Positions 34,592-42,674 of a stretch of 64,000 nt of DNA are shown here, piece by piece. The translations under genes and the position numbers were made by a program. Under the pieces are notes generated by a model. It worked only from the letters and a program-made list of their open reading frames with translations. It did not search any database and was not told the origin of the DNA. Source of the DNA: Desulfamplus sp964425195 (lineage in GTDB: Bacteria; Desulfobacterota; Desulfobacteria; Desulfobacterales; Desulfobacteraceae); NCBI GenBank assembly GCA_964425195.1, contig CAYRLG010000002.1:124001-188000 (forward strand), read 5' to 3'. Position 1 is the first letter of the stretch; every line of letters begins with the position of its first letter.

Positions 34592-34915
34592 AATCCACTG
34601 ATAACATAAAAAGATGATCATACTGACAACAATGGTTAGAAGAAGATTTTTATAAATCCAACCAACAGTGCAGGCAGCAGCCGCACCAATAATATAAGGA
34701 TTATCAAAACTAAAGTTTATAGTCTCTCCCGTTGGGATGAGTATTGAAGGAACGATAATGGCAGATAGAACAGCAGGGGGTACATATTTAAGCGATCTCT
34801 CAAACAGCGGTGGAAATTGAAATCTTCCTGAAATCGGCAGCATTATATATCGTATCCCAAAGGTTACTATAAACATTCCTGCCAGCATAAATAGTTCATC
34901 TGATTTAATGTTCAC
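34586..34915 (-). CDS. azlD: AzlD-family branched-chain amino-acid export subunit
   Basis: The protein has 109 residues with three to four hydrophobic helices and the AzlD-type stretch FERSLKYVPPAVLSAIIVPSI. AzlD works with AzlC as a branched-chain amino-acid exporter in the inner membrane. The start overlaps the azlC stop by 4 bp (ATGA), so they are translationally coupled. The 3' end overlaps the convergent metF gene by 6 bp, leaving no room for a terminator between them. Confidence 0.88.
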   Translation of the reverse strand: MNIKSDELFMLAGMFIVTFGIRYIMLPISGRFQFPPLFERSLKYVPPAVLSAIIVPSILIPTGETINFSFDNPYIIGAAAACTVGWIYKNLLLTIVVSMIIFLCYQWIL

Positions 34916-35706
34916 TCTACAGCCTCAATCTTTTGTTCGTCTGAATTATTATCTACGCAAGCTGCTTTAGAAGCACTACTTGATAAAAACAACTCACTTA
35001 TTATGCCGACAGCAACACCTAAAACAGCAGCAACCATAAGTCCGAGTTTATGGGGCAGATTGTATGCAGCTATAGATACGACTCCAGCAGTTATAACAGA
35101 AATCCACATAGGTTTTGATACTAAATAAGGAATAACCATGCCGATAAAAGTGGCTGGCATTGCAAAATCAAGTCCCCATTCTGCTATTTCAGGAAAGGAC
35201 TTTCCTGCACTAAGTCCAATGAGAGTACAAATATTCCAGTTAGTGTACATAAATATCATTGAGCCGAGATTATAATAGTGTTTGTTGGGCGCATTGTCTT
35301 TTTGGTAGTAGCGATTTGCAGCAACGGCAAAGGTTTCATCAGTTAAACCGAATGCTAAAACAGCCTTCCATATGTGGTTTAAATCTTTATAAAAAGGCAC
35401 CATTGTTGTACTGTAAAGAATATGTCGCAAATTTACCACAAATGTTGTCAGGACAATAATCTGCCATGCAGCACCTCCTGCAATCAGACTAATGCTTATG
35501 AACTGTGCAGAACCAGCAAAGACAAACAGAGACATTCCAATTGTAGCAGCAAAGGAGAGTCCAGCAGTTGAAGCCAATGTGCCAAATATTATTCCAAAAG
35601 GAGCAGCTCCGACAATTAGCGGAAATGTGTCTCTTGCTCCTGTAAGTATCTGATTTACAGCAGAGAACTGGTTTGTAGCAGATATAGTTTTTTTATCTGT
35701 ATGCAT
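34912..35706 (-). CDS. azlC: AzlC-family branched-chain amino-acid export protein
   Basis: The protein has 264 residues. It starts with a polar region, then GARDTFPLIVGAAPFGIIFG, FAGSAQFISISLI and NLRHILYSTTMVPFYK, which identify AzlC. About five hydrophobic segments are present. The C-terminal end (last 25 residues) is polar and Ser/Asp-rich. It exports branched-chain amino acids together with AzlD. No strong ribosome site is seen upstream of the ATG at 35706. Confidence 0.92.
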   Translation of the reverse strand: MHTDKKTISATNQFSAVNQILTGARDTFPLIVGAAPFGIIFGTLASTAGLSFAATIGMSLFVFAGSAQFISISLIAGGAAWQIIVLTTFVVNLRHILYSTTMVPFYKDLNHIWKAVLAFGLTDETFAVAANRYYQKDNAPNKHYYNLGSMIFMYTNWNICTLIGLSAGKSFPEIAEWGLDFAMPATFIGMVIPYLVSKPMWISVITAGVVSIAAYNLPHKLGLMVAAVLGVAVGIISELFLSSSASKAACVDNNSDEQKIEAVE

Positions 35707-35866
35707 CGTTTTTCACTATCATTGTATTTTATGGTTATTTAAGGTTTAATCTATTTACAGAGACTATCGATTGTGTCAATCTTTTTTCTGAAAATAATAT
35801 TCATGGAAGTAATATATTGACTTTATAAATAGATATTCTAAGCCATATTTAATATAGGAGTTGTTT

Positions 35867-36184
35867 ATGTATAGCAAAGAAGAGGAAGATTGGTTTAAAA
35901 AATTTCAGGAGGGTACTCTCTTGGTTAAAGGGTGGAAATCTCGAATAAAAGAGATACTAAAACCTTTTAGATCGCCTGAACGAGAGAAATTTCAGCAGGA
36001 ACTTGAAATATTGGGCGAACTAATTGGAAGAGAGTGGTCAAAAGATAACAGCATAAGAAAGATTAATACTAAAATGCTCCAAGACTGGGGAGAATCTTTA
36101 GTCGCAGCAAAAGATAGAGGAGCTGATTCGCTGATAGATGAGATTCAAGAAATTAGAGTTAAAGTTGATAAGCTGCTCTCATAA
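35867..36184 (+). CDS. Small hypothetical protein
   Basis: The ATG at 35867 has TAGGAG six bases upstream; an in-frame TTG at 35861 overlaps that site, so I reject it. The product has 105 residues and is highly charged and helical, with no signal peptide or membrane helix. The middle (EKFQQELEILGELIGREWSKD) looks amphipathic, and the whole could be a coiled-coil or helical-bundle protein. I do not recognise a family. It lies alone between azlC (divergent) and the SDR gene (convergent), with a shared terminator after it. Confidence 0.65.
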   Translation: MYSKEEEDWFKKFQEGTLLVKGWKSRIKEILKPFRSPEREKFQQELEILGELIGREWSKDNSIRKINTKMLQDWGESLVAAKDRGADSLIDEIQEIRVKVDKLLS

Positions 36185-36232
36185 TTTATGCTTATTATTT
36201 TAGAGAATTCGTATAAACGATTTGTAAGAATT

Positions 36233-36282
36233 AAAAAAAGGATTATTATTAGCCGAGTCTCAGCGTTTGCTCGGCTAATAAT
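36233..36282. terminator. Bidirectional terminator between convergent genes
   Basis: A perfect 13 bp stem (attattagccgag at 36245-36257, ctcggctaataat at 36270-36282) has a 12-base loop. On the minus strand it is followed by a run of seven T (complement of 36233-36239), a good terminator for the SDR gene. For the plus-strand small gene the downstream side is AT-rich but lacks a T-run. Confidence 0.75.
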
Positions 36283-36308
36283 CAAAATAATCTAATAGTA
36301 AGTTGTAT

Positions 36309-37127
36309 CTATAAAACACCAGTCGGCATTGGCGGAACTTTTTCACCGCCGAGAACATACCCGCCATCAAGCCTAATCATGCTTCCTGTCATATAAGGGG
36401 CATCTTTTATTATAAAAAGCACTGCCTTAACCACATCTTCAAGGTTTCCAGTTCTGCCGATAAGTGTATGTTCAATGATTGCCTTTTTTTCGTAATCTGT
36501 TAATACTGTTTCCCAGCCTCTTGTTCCTTGTGCATGGCGGGTCTCGAATATGCCGAGCATGATTTCGTTTACACGGATAGAAGGAGCACCGATTCGTGCC
36601 CATGTTTCAGTAAGAAGAGATACTCCTCTGGCGGCAGCAGAATAGCCATCATTAAATAGAGGGGCAGCAGGTCCGCTTCTTCCAACAGTTGCAGCAATAG
36701 ATGAGAAATTAATCACAACAGCATCATCTGATCTTTTAAGAAGAGGCAGCATCTCGTTGAAAATCCATCTTTTTGCCTTAAGAGTGGTTGCCATTTCAAG
36801 TTCCCACTGCTCTTCCACATATTCTCCATGAACAGCGGGCCAGCCTCCCCGCTCAATATTGTTAATCAAAATATCGAGCTTTCCAAAACGATTTTCAATA
36901 CTCTTTTTTAGATGATTTATCTGCACCACATCAAGCAGGTTTACATCATAAATTGCATAATCACTGCCTGATTCATCAAAAATAGTTTCCATCTCTTGAA
37001 AGCTCTCTTGCCAATCAAAGCGTGTGAGTGCAAGATTTACTCCCTCTTTTGCAAGAGCAGCTCCCACTGCCCTTCCAATCCCCTTTACAGCACCAAGCAC
37101 AAGGGCATTTTTACCTTTTAATTTCAT
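36309..37127 (-). CDS. Short-chain dehydrogenase/reductase-like protein, atypical active site
   Basis: The protein has 272 residues with an SDR Rossmann fold: GAVKGIGRAVG near the N-terminus, LINNIERGG and the catalytic-Ser strand INFSSIAATVG. The Tyr of the active site is Y162, but the usual Lys four residues later is Ala166, followed by Arg167. Loss of this Lys normally abolishes or changes dehydrogenase activity. The C-terminal stretch ITxxMIRLDGGYVLGG is typical of SDRs. The gene ends the two-gene minus-strand unit that begins with the YkgJ-like gene 31 bp upstream. Its substrate is unknown. Confidence 0.82.
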   Translation of the reverse strand: MKLKGKNALVLGAVKGIGRAVGAALAKEGVNLALTRFDWQESFQEMETIFDESGSDYAIYDVNLLDVVQINHLKKSIENRFGKLDILINNIERGGWPAVHGEYVEEQWELEMATTLKAKRWIFNEMLPLLKRSDDAVVINFSSIAATVGRSGPAAPLFNDGYSAAARGVSLLTETWARIGAPSIRVNEIMLGIFETRHAQGTRGWETVLTDYEKKAIIEHTLIGRTGNLEDVVKAVLFIIKDAPYMTGSMIRLDGGYVLGGEKVPPMPTGVL

Positions 37128-37158
37128 AGTGTGTTATCTCAAATTAAAGATTTTTAAT

Positions 37159-38004
37159 TCAGCTTTCAACTTTGATATCAATCCCAAAGAGCATGTTTTT
37201 AATCCATGCTAACCCTAAATTTAGAAGAGCGATATCATCAGTTTTTATATTTTCAAGCATTGATTCTGAAATTGTGCCATTTTTTATTAAATCTTTTAGC
37301 AATCCCTTTTCTGGCTGCCCATTTTCAAAAATTTTGGCTCTGAAATTATCTAAATCATAGCATGCAAGATAAAATTTATCAGCATCTGCACCATCAAGTT
37401 TTCCAACTATAATACGGTTTTTAAGGCTGATTATCTCCATCATTTTATCGTTCATGAAGTTGTGCTGAGCAACCTCTTGCACTTCTAACCATTCACGGAC
37501 TGTTAATGGTGATTTAGATTTGTTTAACTCATGTTTAGAGTGCCCGTTTTTATTAGCAGTTCTGTTGCGATATCCATTTTTTTCGGCAAATCCATTACAG
37601 TGAGGTTCTTGAATTAGTGCAAAATGTTCTGTTATCTCACCTGTCTGGCGAGAGCGTACAATTGCCCTGGCAATTGGATACATCCTGCACGAAGTTGGTC
37701 TGTCTGGATAGACAGAACAGCCAGATTCTCTTACAAAAGGGCAGGCATTGCCTGAAGCTGGGTCTGGTTTAAAAGTCACAACTGGCAGACCTGATTCTGG
37801 TCCATTGTGGCGTGATGTGTATTTTTTTAGGAACTCACCAGATGTTATAACTAAATGTTGTTTTAAGCGTAGAATATCGTAAGGAGTCAGGAATTGATTC
37901 AAATCCCTACAACAGGCATTAAAACATGAGACATCAGTGGAACATTCAAAAGACAATGGTTCATCAACTCCTATAGGAATCATCTCTTCAGTCATAATAG
38001 ACAA
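37159..38004 (-). CDS. YkgJ-family cysteine cluster protein
   Basis: The protein has 281 residues. The cysteine pattern CSTDVSCFNACCRDL near the N-terminus and CPFVRESGCSVYPDRPTSC with RMYP near residues 90-110 is the YkgJ (CxxC-type zinc or iron-sulfur) signature. A TTG at 38004 has GAGG six bases upstream, while the ATG at 37995 is 14-15 bases away, so the TTG is the better start. A Lys/Asn/Arg-rich insertion lies near residues 135-165. The function of the family is unsettled; protein modification or Fe-S roles have been proposed. Confidence 0.82.
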   Translation of the reverse strand: MSIMTEEMIPIGVDEPLSFECSTDVSCFNACCRDLNQFLTPYDILRLKQHLVITSGEFLKKYTSRHNGPESGLPVVTFKPDPASGNACPFVRESGCSVYPDRPTSCRMYPIARAIVRSRQTGEITEHFALIQEPHCNGFAEKNGYRNRTANKNGHSKHELNKSKSPLTVREWLEVQEVAQHNFMNDKMMEIISLKNRIIVGKLDGADADKFYLACYDLDNFRAKIFENGQPEKGLLKDLIKNGTISESMLENIKTDDIALLNLGLAWIKNMLFGIDIKVES

Positions 38005-38270
38005 TAGTATCCTCTTGTTAATGTTAATATAGTTTTCTCGTCAAGCTCCTATTTTTTTCTTTACAGCTAAAGTTTTATAATAGCGTTGTAATTAAAAAGG
38101 CAACTGAAATCAATCACTAATACAATACTTAAATTAAAATATAATACTGAGATATTTACTAAATATTGTAGTTTTTAGCAGTTTTTTATGGTATATATTG
38201 ATATAGTTTCTGGATATTTAAATATTTTTTAAATATTTGTTATTTTTAAAAAGCACCATGGCAAAAGTTC

Positions 38271-38299
38271 TTGACAAGGATATTTGCCAGTGCTACTTT
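38271..38299 (+). promoter_or_regulatory. Candidate upstream apr promoter (P1)
   Basis: A perfect TTGACA (38271-38276) is followed after 17 bases by TACTTT (38294-38299, three of six matches) with TG at 38291-38292 as in an extended -10. An AT-rich tract lies upstream. A TATAAT at 38309-38314 is too far from this -35 to pair with it. Confidence 0.4.
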
Positions 38300-38451
38300 T
38301 CCTGCGTTTATAATCTTTTGGAAGACGTTAATCTACTTAAATAAAGTACACAGAAAAATAACATAGCTTTTACGATAGTATTAAAATGATTTTGTAGTTA
38401 TCTAAATTAATGTATTGATAACATTAATTTAATAAAATATCATGGATTAAC

Positions 38452-38484
38452 AGGTCACAAGTATTGTGACCTATAGTGTATAAT
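38452..38484 (+). promoter_or_regulatory. Palindromic operator next to candidate -10 of proximal apr promoter
   Basis: A perfect 9 bp inverted repeat, aggtcacaa-gta-ttgtgacct, occupies 38452-38472. A perfect TATAAT at 38479-38484 follows; the -35 position for it would fall inside the palindrome and has no good match. This layout fits a factor that replaces or blocks the -35 contact. The half-site TTGTGACC resembles sites of CRP/FNR-family and Rex-like regulators in sulfate reducers, but the half-sites face the opposite way from the usual TTGTGAc...gTCACAA arrangement. Confidence 0.5.
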
Positions 38485-38488
38485 TAGA

Positions 38489-38524
38489 ACGACATTGGAA
38501 TTTTTTAATATTTGATAATGTCGT
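38489..38524 (+). other. Candidate 5' leader hairpin of apr mRNA
   Basis: acgacatt (38489-38496) pairs perfectly with aatgtcgt (38517-38524) around a 20-base AT-rich loop. If transcription starts five to seven bases after the TATAAT at 38479, this stem would form the extreme 5' end of the aprBA message. 5'-terminal stems protect abundant mRNAs from RNase E-type decay. The stem is only 8 bp, so the assignment is tentative. Confidence 0.35.
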
Positions 38525-38591
38525 ACATCATTAACAGAAGTTGCTGAAACTTAGAAAGTAATCAGCACAATAAGTAAGGGAGGTATTTTAA

Positions 38592-39029
38592 ATGCCATCT
38601 TTTGTAATCGCAGAGAAATGCGACGGCTGCAAGGGCGGGGACAAAACTGCATGTATGTACATCTGTCCCAATGACCTTATGGTTCTTGATCCAACCGCAA
38701 TGAAAGCTTATAACCAGGAGCCAGATCAGTGCTGGGAGTGTTATTCCTGTGTTAAAATTTGTCCTTCACAGGCAATTGAAGTAAGAGGTTACTCTGACTT
38801 CGTACCAATGGGAGCTTCTGTACAGCCAATGATGGGTACAGAGGATATTATGTGGACATGTAAATTCAGAAACGGTGTGGTAAAACGCTTCAAATTCCCA
38901 ATCAGAACCACTGCTGAGGGTGAAGCTAACGCCTATGCTGATCTTAAGGGCAAAGACCTCTATTCTGGTCTGCTTTCCACGCAAGAAGCTGACGGCTATG
39001 TTCTGACTGTTCCTACCGAACTGGCTTAA
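38592..39029 (+). CDS. aprB: Adenylylsulfate reductase beta subunit
   Basis: The protein has 145 residues. Two [4Fe-4S] ligand sets are visible: CDGCKGGDKTACMYICP near the N-terminus and CWECYSCVKICP around residues 46-57. The C-terminal tail that wraps the alpha subunit (about 80-145) is present. AprB carries electrons to the FAD of AprA for reduction of APS to sulfite and AMP in dissimilatory sulfate reduction. A strong GGGAGG site precedes the ATG. aprA starts 54 bp downstream. The sulfate adenylyltransferase gene is not in the window. Confidence 0.97.
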   Translation: MPSFVIAEKCDGCKGGDKTACMYICPNDLMVLDPTAMKAYNQEPDQCWECYSCVKICPSQAIEVRGYSDFVPMGASVQPMMGTEDIMWTCKFRNGVVKRFKFPIRTTAEGEANAYADLKGKDLYSGLLSTQEADGYVLTVPTELA

Positions 39030-39083
39030 TTTATAGGTATCCTACTCATTTCTGAACATAAATAAATATTTTGGAGGTATATA

Positions 39084-41045
39084 ATGGCATTACCTAACAA
39101 ACCTGTTGGAGAACTGAAGGTCGTTAGAGACCCAGCAGTTGAAAAGAAAGATGTTGATATCCTGATTGTCGGTGGCGGTATGGCAGCCTGTGGTACAGCG
39201 TTTGAGATAAAAAAATGGGCAGATCCTGACACAAAAATTCTTCTTTGTGACAAAGCTGCTCTTGAGAGATCTGGTGCGGTTGCACAGGGTCTATCTGCTA
39301 TTAACACATACGTCGGTGAAAATAAATGTGAAGATTACGTCCGTATGGTACGTAATGACCTGATGGGTATCGTTCGTGAAGACCTTATCTATGACCTTGG
39401 TCGTCATGTTGATGATTCCGTTCATCTTTTTGAAGAGTGGGGACTTCCTGTTTGGAAAAAAACAGAAGACAACAAGAACCTTGATGGTAAAAAAGGATTG
39501 AAACAGGGAACTCTAAAGGCTGGTGCTACACCTGTTCGTACAGGTAAATGGCAGATTATGATCAATGGAGAATCCTACAAAAGAATAGTTGCTGAAGCTG
39601 GCAAGAAGGCTCTTGGAGCTGACAATATTTTAGAAAGATGCTTTATTGTTGAGCTTCTCAACGACAAGGCTGATCCTAACAGAATCGCTGGTGCTGTAGG
39701 TTTCTCTGTACGTGAAAACAAGGTGTATATTATCTCTGCAAAAGCAATCGTGGTTGCTTGTGGCGGTGCTGTTAATATCTATCAGCCTCGTTCAGTTGCT
39801 GAAGGTAAAGGTCGTGCATGGTATCCTGTATGGAATGCTGGTTCAACATATACTATGGCACTTCGTGCTGGTGCTGAACTCTCTATGATGGAAAACCGTT
39901 TCACCCCAGCTCGTTTTAAAGATGGTTATGGGCCTGTTGGTGCATGGTTCCTTCTTTTTAAAGCTAAAACCGTTAACGGTCTTGGTGAAAATTATGCCGC
40001 AAGCGATGCTGCAAAAGCTGAGCTTGAGAAATATGCTCCTTATGGAACAGCTGCTGTTACTCCAACTTGCTTGAGAAATCATCTCATGATGAAAGAGTAC
40101 AAAGAAGGTCGTGGTCCAATCATCATGAAAACTTCTACAGCACTTCAAGAACTTGGTAAGACCATGGACAAAAAGGAACTTAAACACCTTGAGTCTGAAG
40201 CTTGGGAAGATTTCCTTGACATGTCAGTAGGTCAGGCGGGTCTTTGGTGTGCAACAAACACCGAACCAGAAAAAGTTGATTCAGAGGTTATGCCAACCGA
40301 GCCGTATCTTCTTGGTTCGCACTCTGGCTGCTGCGGTATCTGGTGTTCAGGTCCTGAAGAAGATTGGGTTCCAGCTTCTTACAAATGGGGCTATAACAGA
40401 ATGACTACTGTTCGTGGTCTCTTCACCGCTGGTGACGGCGTTGGCTGCTCAGGTCACAAGTTCTCCTCTGGTTCTCATGCAGAAGGTCGTATTGTTGCAA
40501 AATCAATGGTTCAGTATTTGAAAGCAGAAGGCAGCAAAGTTACAGGTTTTGCAGAAACTGATCAGGAGTTGGTTGACTTAGTTTACAAGCCTGTACGTAA
40601 CTATTTAGATAACTTTGAATATACCACTGCTCAGGATGTCAATCCAAAATATTGCAAACCTGCTGGTATGGCTATGCGTCTGATGAAGATGACCAACGAG
40701 TATGGTGCAGGTGTTGGTACTTACTACATGACATCTGGCAAAAACCTTGAGATTCTCATGAACCTTTTTGAAATGTTCCGTGAAGATCTTGATAAAATAG
40801 CTGCTGGTGATCTACATGAGCTTATGAGAGCATGGGAAATTTTCCATCGCCTCTTTACAGTTCAGGCTCACACCCGTCATATTCAATTCCGTGAAGAGAC
40901 AAGATATCCTGGTTTCTATTACAGAGGCGACTTTATGGGTCAAAATGATGCAGAGTGGTTCTGCTTTGTCAACTCTAAGTATGACAAAAAGACAAATGAG
41001 TGGACTCTGAAAAAAGAACCTTATCACAAGATCATCTCTGATTGA
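39084..41045 (+). CDS. aprA: Adenylylsulfate reductase alpha subunit
   Basis: The protein has 653 residues, typical for AprA. The FAD-binding ILIVGGGMAACGTAFE, the SGAVAQGLSAIN active-site strand, ENRFTPARFKDGYGPVGAWF and the Cys/Trp-rich GSHSGCCGIWCSGPEEDW are all present. It forms APS reductase with AprB in the cytoplasm and reduces APS to sulfite. TTGGAGGT precedes the ATG. Its codon use (frequent CGT, GGT and AAC) is more selective than that of neighbours, as expected for a highly expressed gene. A terminator follows, so most transcripts should stop before qmoA. Confidence 0.98.
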   Translation: MALPNKPVGELKVVRDPAVEKKDVDILIVGGGMAACGTAFEIKKWADPDTKILLCDKAALERSGAVAQGLSAINTYVGENKCEDYVRMVRNDLMGIVREDLIYDLGRHVDDSVHLFEEWGLPVWKKTEDNKNLDGKKGLKQGTLKAGATPVRTGKWQIMINGESYKRIVAEAGKKALGADNILERCFIVELLNDKADPNRIAGAVGFSVRENKVYIISAKAIVVACGGAVNIYQPRSVAEGKGRAWYPVWNAGSTYTMALRAGAELSMMENRFTPARFKDGYGPVGAWFLLFKAKTVNGLGENYAASDAAKAELEKYAPYGTAAVTPTCLRNHLMMKEYKEGRGPIIMKTSTALQELGKTMDKKELKHLESEAWEDFLDMSVGQAGLWCATNTEPEKVDSEVMPTEPYLLGSHSGCCGIWCSGPEEDWVPASYKWGYNRMTTVRGLFTAGDGVGCSGHKFSSGSHAEGRIVAKSMVQYLKAEGSKVTGFAETDQELVDLVYKPVRNYLDNFEYTTAQDVNPKYCKPAGMAMRLMKMTNEYGAGVGTYYMTSGKNLEILMNLFEMFREDLDKIAAGDLHELMRAWEIFHRLFTVQAHTRHIQFREETRYPGFYYRGDFMGQNDAEWFCFVNSKYDKKTNEWTLKKEPYHKIISD

Positions 41046-41393
41046 TGAGGATATTGATTGTGTGCTGGATCAAAATTAAGATTGAGCATCAACAGTTAAA
41101 TCGGATTAGAATGAATTACATTAGTTGATCATAGATAAAACCTCCAGGTGCAACGTTGTTTGTGCTTGGGGGTTTTTTTAAAATTTTGATGTATGATATT
41201 TTGATGCCCGTGCCTTTTAAGAGATTGAGGTTAGGAGACTGCAACTGGAGAATCTGTATTATACTATTTTCGAGTTTTAGTTTGCGAATCTCAAATTTAA
41301 AAAGGACACGGGATTGCTGGGCAATATTCAAAATTTCAGACATCCTTAAATTATTTTTTAACATCTTTACGCGTATATGCACGGAGGGATAGC
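41046..41393 (+). promoter_or_regulatory. aprA-qmoA intergenic region
   Basis: This 348 bp gap holds the terminator at 41137-41179. A TATTATACT stretch at 41257-41265 could supply a -10 for a separate qmo promoter, but no convincing -35 sits 16-18 bases upstream. The CGGAGG ribosome site lies just before qmoA. No other structure is evident. Confidence 0.4.
41137..41179 (+). terminator. Rho-independent terminator after aprA
   Basis: aaaacctccagg (41137-41148) pairs with cttgggggtttt (41165-41176) using two G-T pairs, and the 3' arm runs into seven T. The loop is 16 bases. It should end most aprBA transcripts. Confidence 0.75.
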
Positions 41394-42668
41394 ATGACAA
41401 TAGACAAATCAGCCCCAGCCAGCGGGAGCATTATGGTAGTTGGTGGCGGAATCAGCGGCCTTACGACTGCCTTAGAAGCTGCCGAGGTTGGGTATGAGGT
41501 GTTTCTTATCGAAAAGGAACCTTCATTAGGGGGGAGAGTATCTCAGCTTAAACACTATTTTCCAAAACTTTGTCCGCCTACATGTGGCCTTGAAATCAAT
41601 TATAAAAGAATCAAAGACAATCCTAAAATCAAAGTCATGACTATGGCTGAGGTTGAGAAAGTTGAGGGAAGACCAGGAGATTATACTGTTGAAGTGAAGA
41701 TAAGCCCTCGATATGTCAACGAAAACTGCACTGCTTGTGGAGAGTGTGCTAAAGTTTGTGAATCTGAAATATCAAATGAGTTTAACTTTGGTATGAACCG
41801 TATAAAAGCTGCTTATATTCCTCACAACATGGCTTTCCCGTCACGCTATGTTATGGCTCCTTCAATGAGTTCTGATGATAGAGTAAAATGTAAAGAAGCC
41901 TGTAAATATGATGCCATTGATTTTGATATGCAGCCAAAAAATCTCACATTCAAAGTTGGTGCTGTTGTCTGGGCTACTGGCTGGAAACCTTATGATGCAG
42001 CAAGGATAGATAACTTAGGATTTGGTAGATACCAAAATATTGTGACGAACATGATGCTCGAGCGACTTGCATCAAAAAATGGACCTACAGAGGGAAAAAT
42101 AGTAAGACCTTCTGATGATAAAGCTCCTTCAACTATTGCATTTGTTCAATGTGCAGGTTCAAGAGATGAAAACCACCTTCCTTACTGTTCCTATATATGC
42201 TGTATGGCATCTCTAAAACATGCCACATATATTAGAGAGCAATATCCTGATGCAAAAATTTACATATATTATATAGATCTTAGAGCACCGGGTAGAAAAT
42301 ATGAGACTTTTTACAGCAAGCTAAAACAGGATGCAAATGTCTTCTTTGTTAAAGGTAAAGTTGCTGAAGTCAGTGAAGAGAGTGGTAGTGGTACTATTAA
42401 ACTTGTTGCTGAAGATACCTTATCAGGTGAAAAAGTTACTCAAACTGTTGATATGTTGGTGCTTGCAACTGGAATGCAACCAACCTTATCTGACGATAAG
42501 CCTAATGCTGACTTAAAATTCAATTCTGACGGTTTTGTTACTAATGACTTTAAAAAAGGCGGCATGTTTGCTGCGGGATGTGCCAATAAGCCGGCTGATG
42601 TTGTCTCATCTAACCAGAATGCAACCGGCATGGCTCTAAAAGCCATTCAGACTCTGGTGAGGAGGTAA
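41394..42668 (+). CDS. qmoA: Quinone-interacting membrane-bound oxidoreductase subunit QmoA
   Basis: The protein has 424 residues, a soluble FAD protein related to HdrA. It begins with the FAD loop MVVGGGISGLTTALEAAEVG and contains YFPKLCPPTCGLEINYKRI, a Cys-rich ferredoxin-like CTACGECAKVC near residue 115, and FVQCAGSRDENHLPYCSYIC. It belongs to the Qmo complex that passes electrons between the menaquinone pool and APS reductase. GGAGG precedes the ATG. qmoB begins 6 bp after its stop and is certainly cotranscribed. Confidence 0.96.
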   Translation: MTIDKSAPASGSIMVVGGGISGLTTALEAAEVGYEVFLIEKEPSLGGRVSQLKHYFPKLCPPTCGLEINYKRIKDNPKIKVMTMAEVEKVEGRPGDYTVEVKISPRYVNENCTACGECAKVCESEISNEFNFGMNRIKAAYIPHNMAFPSRYVMAPSMSSDDRVKCKEACKYDAIDFDMQPKNLTFKVGAVVWATGWKPYDAARIDNLGFGRYQNIVTNMMLERLASKNGPTEGKIVRPSDDKAPSTIAFVQCAGSRDENHLPYCSYICCMASLKHATYIREQYPDAKIYIYYIDLRAPGRKYETFYSKLKQDANVFFVKGKVAEVSEESGSGTIKLVAEDTLSGEKVTQTVDMLVLATGMQPTLSDDKPNADLKFNSDGFVTNDFKKGGMFAAGCANKPADVVSSNQNATGMALKAIQTLVRR

Positions 42669-42674
42669 TTACCA

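Larger units (their letters stand above)
38005..38591 (+). promoter_or_regulatory. Long aprBA upstream regulatory region
   Basis: This 587 bp non-coding stretch lies upstream of aprB. It is very AT-rich, with TTTAAATATTT-like runs near 38215-38250 that could act as UP elements. Two candidate promoters (38271-38299 and the -10 at 38479-38484), a perfect palindrome (38452-38472) and a leader hairpin (38489-38524) are listed separately. The strong site GGGAGG lies just before the aprB ATG. A control region of this size fits a highly expressed respiratory operon. Confidence 0.6.

Noticed and set aside
38309..38314. TATAAT as -10 for the TTGACA at 38271
   Set aside because: The spacing is 32 bases, far outside the 16-18 base range.
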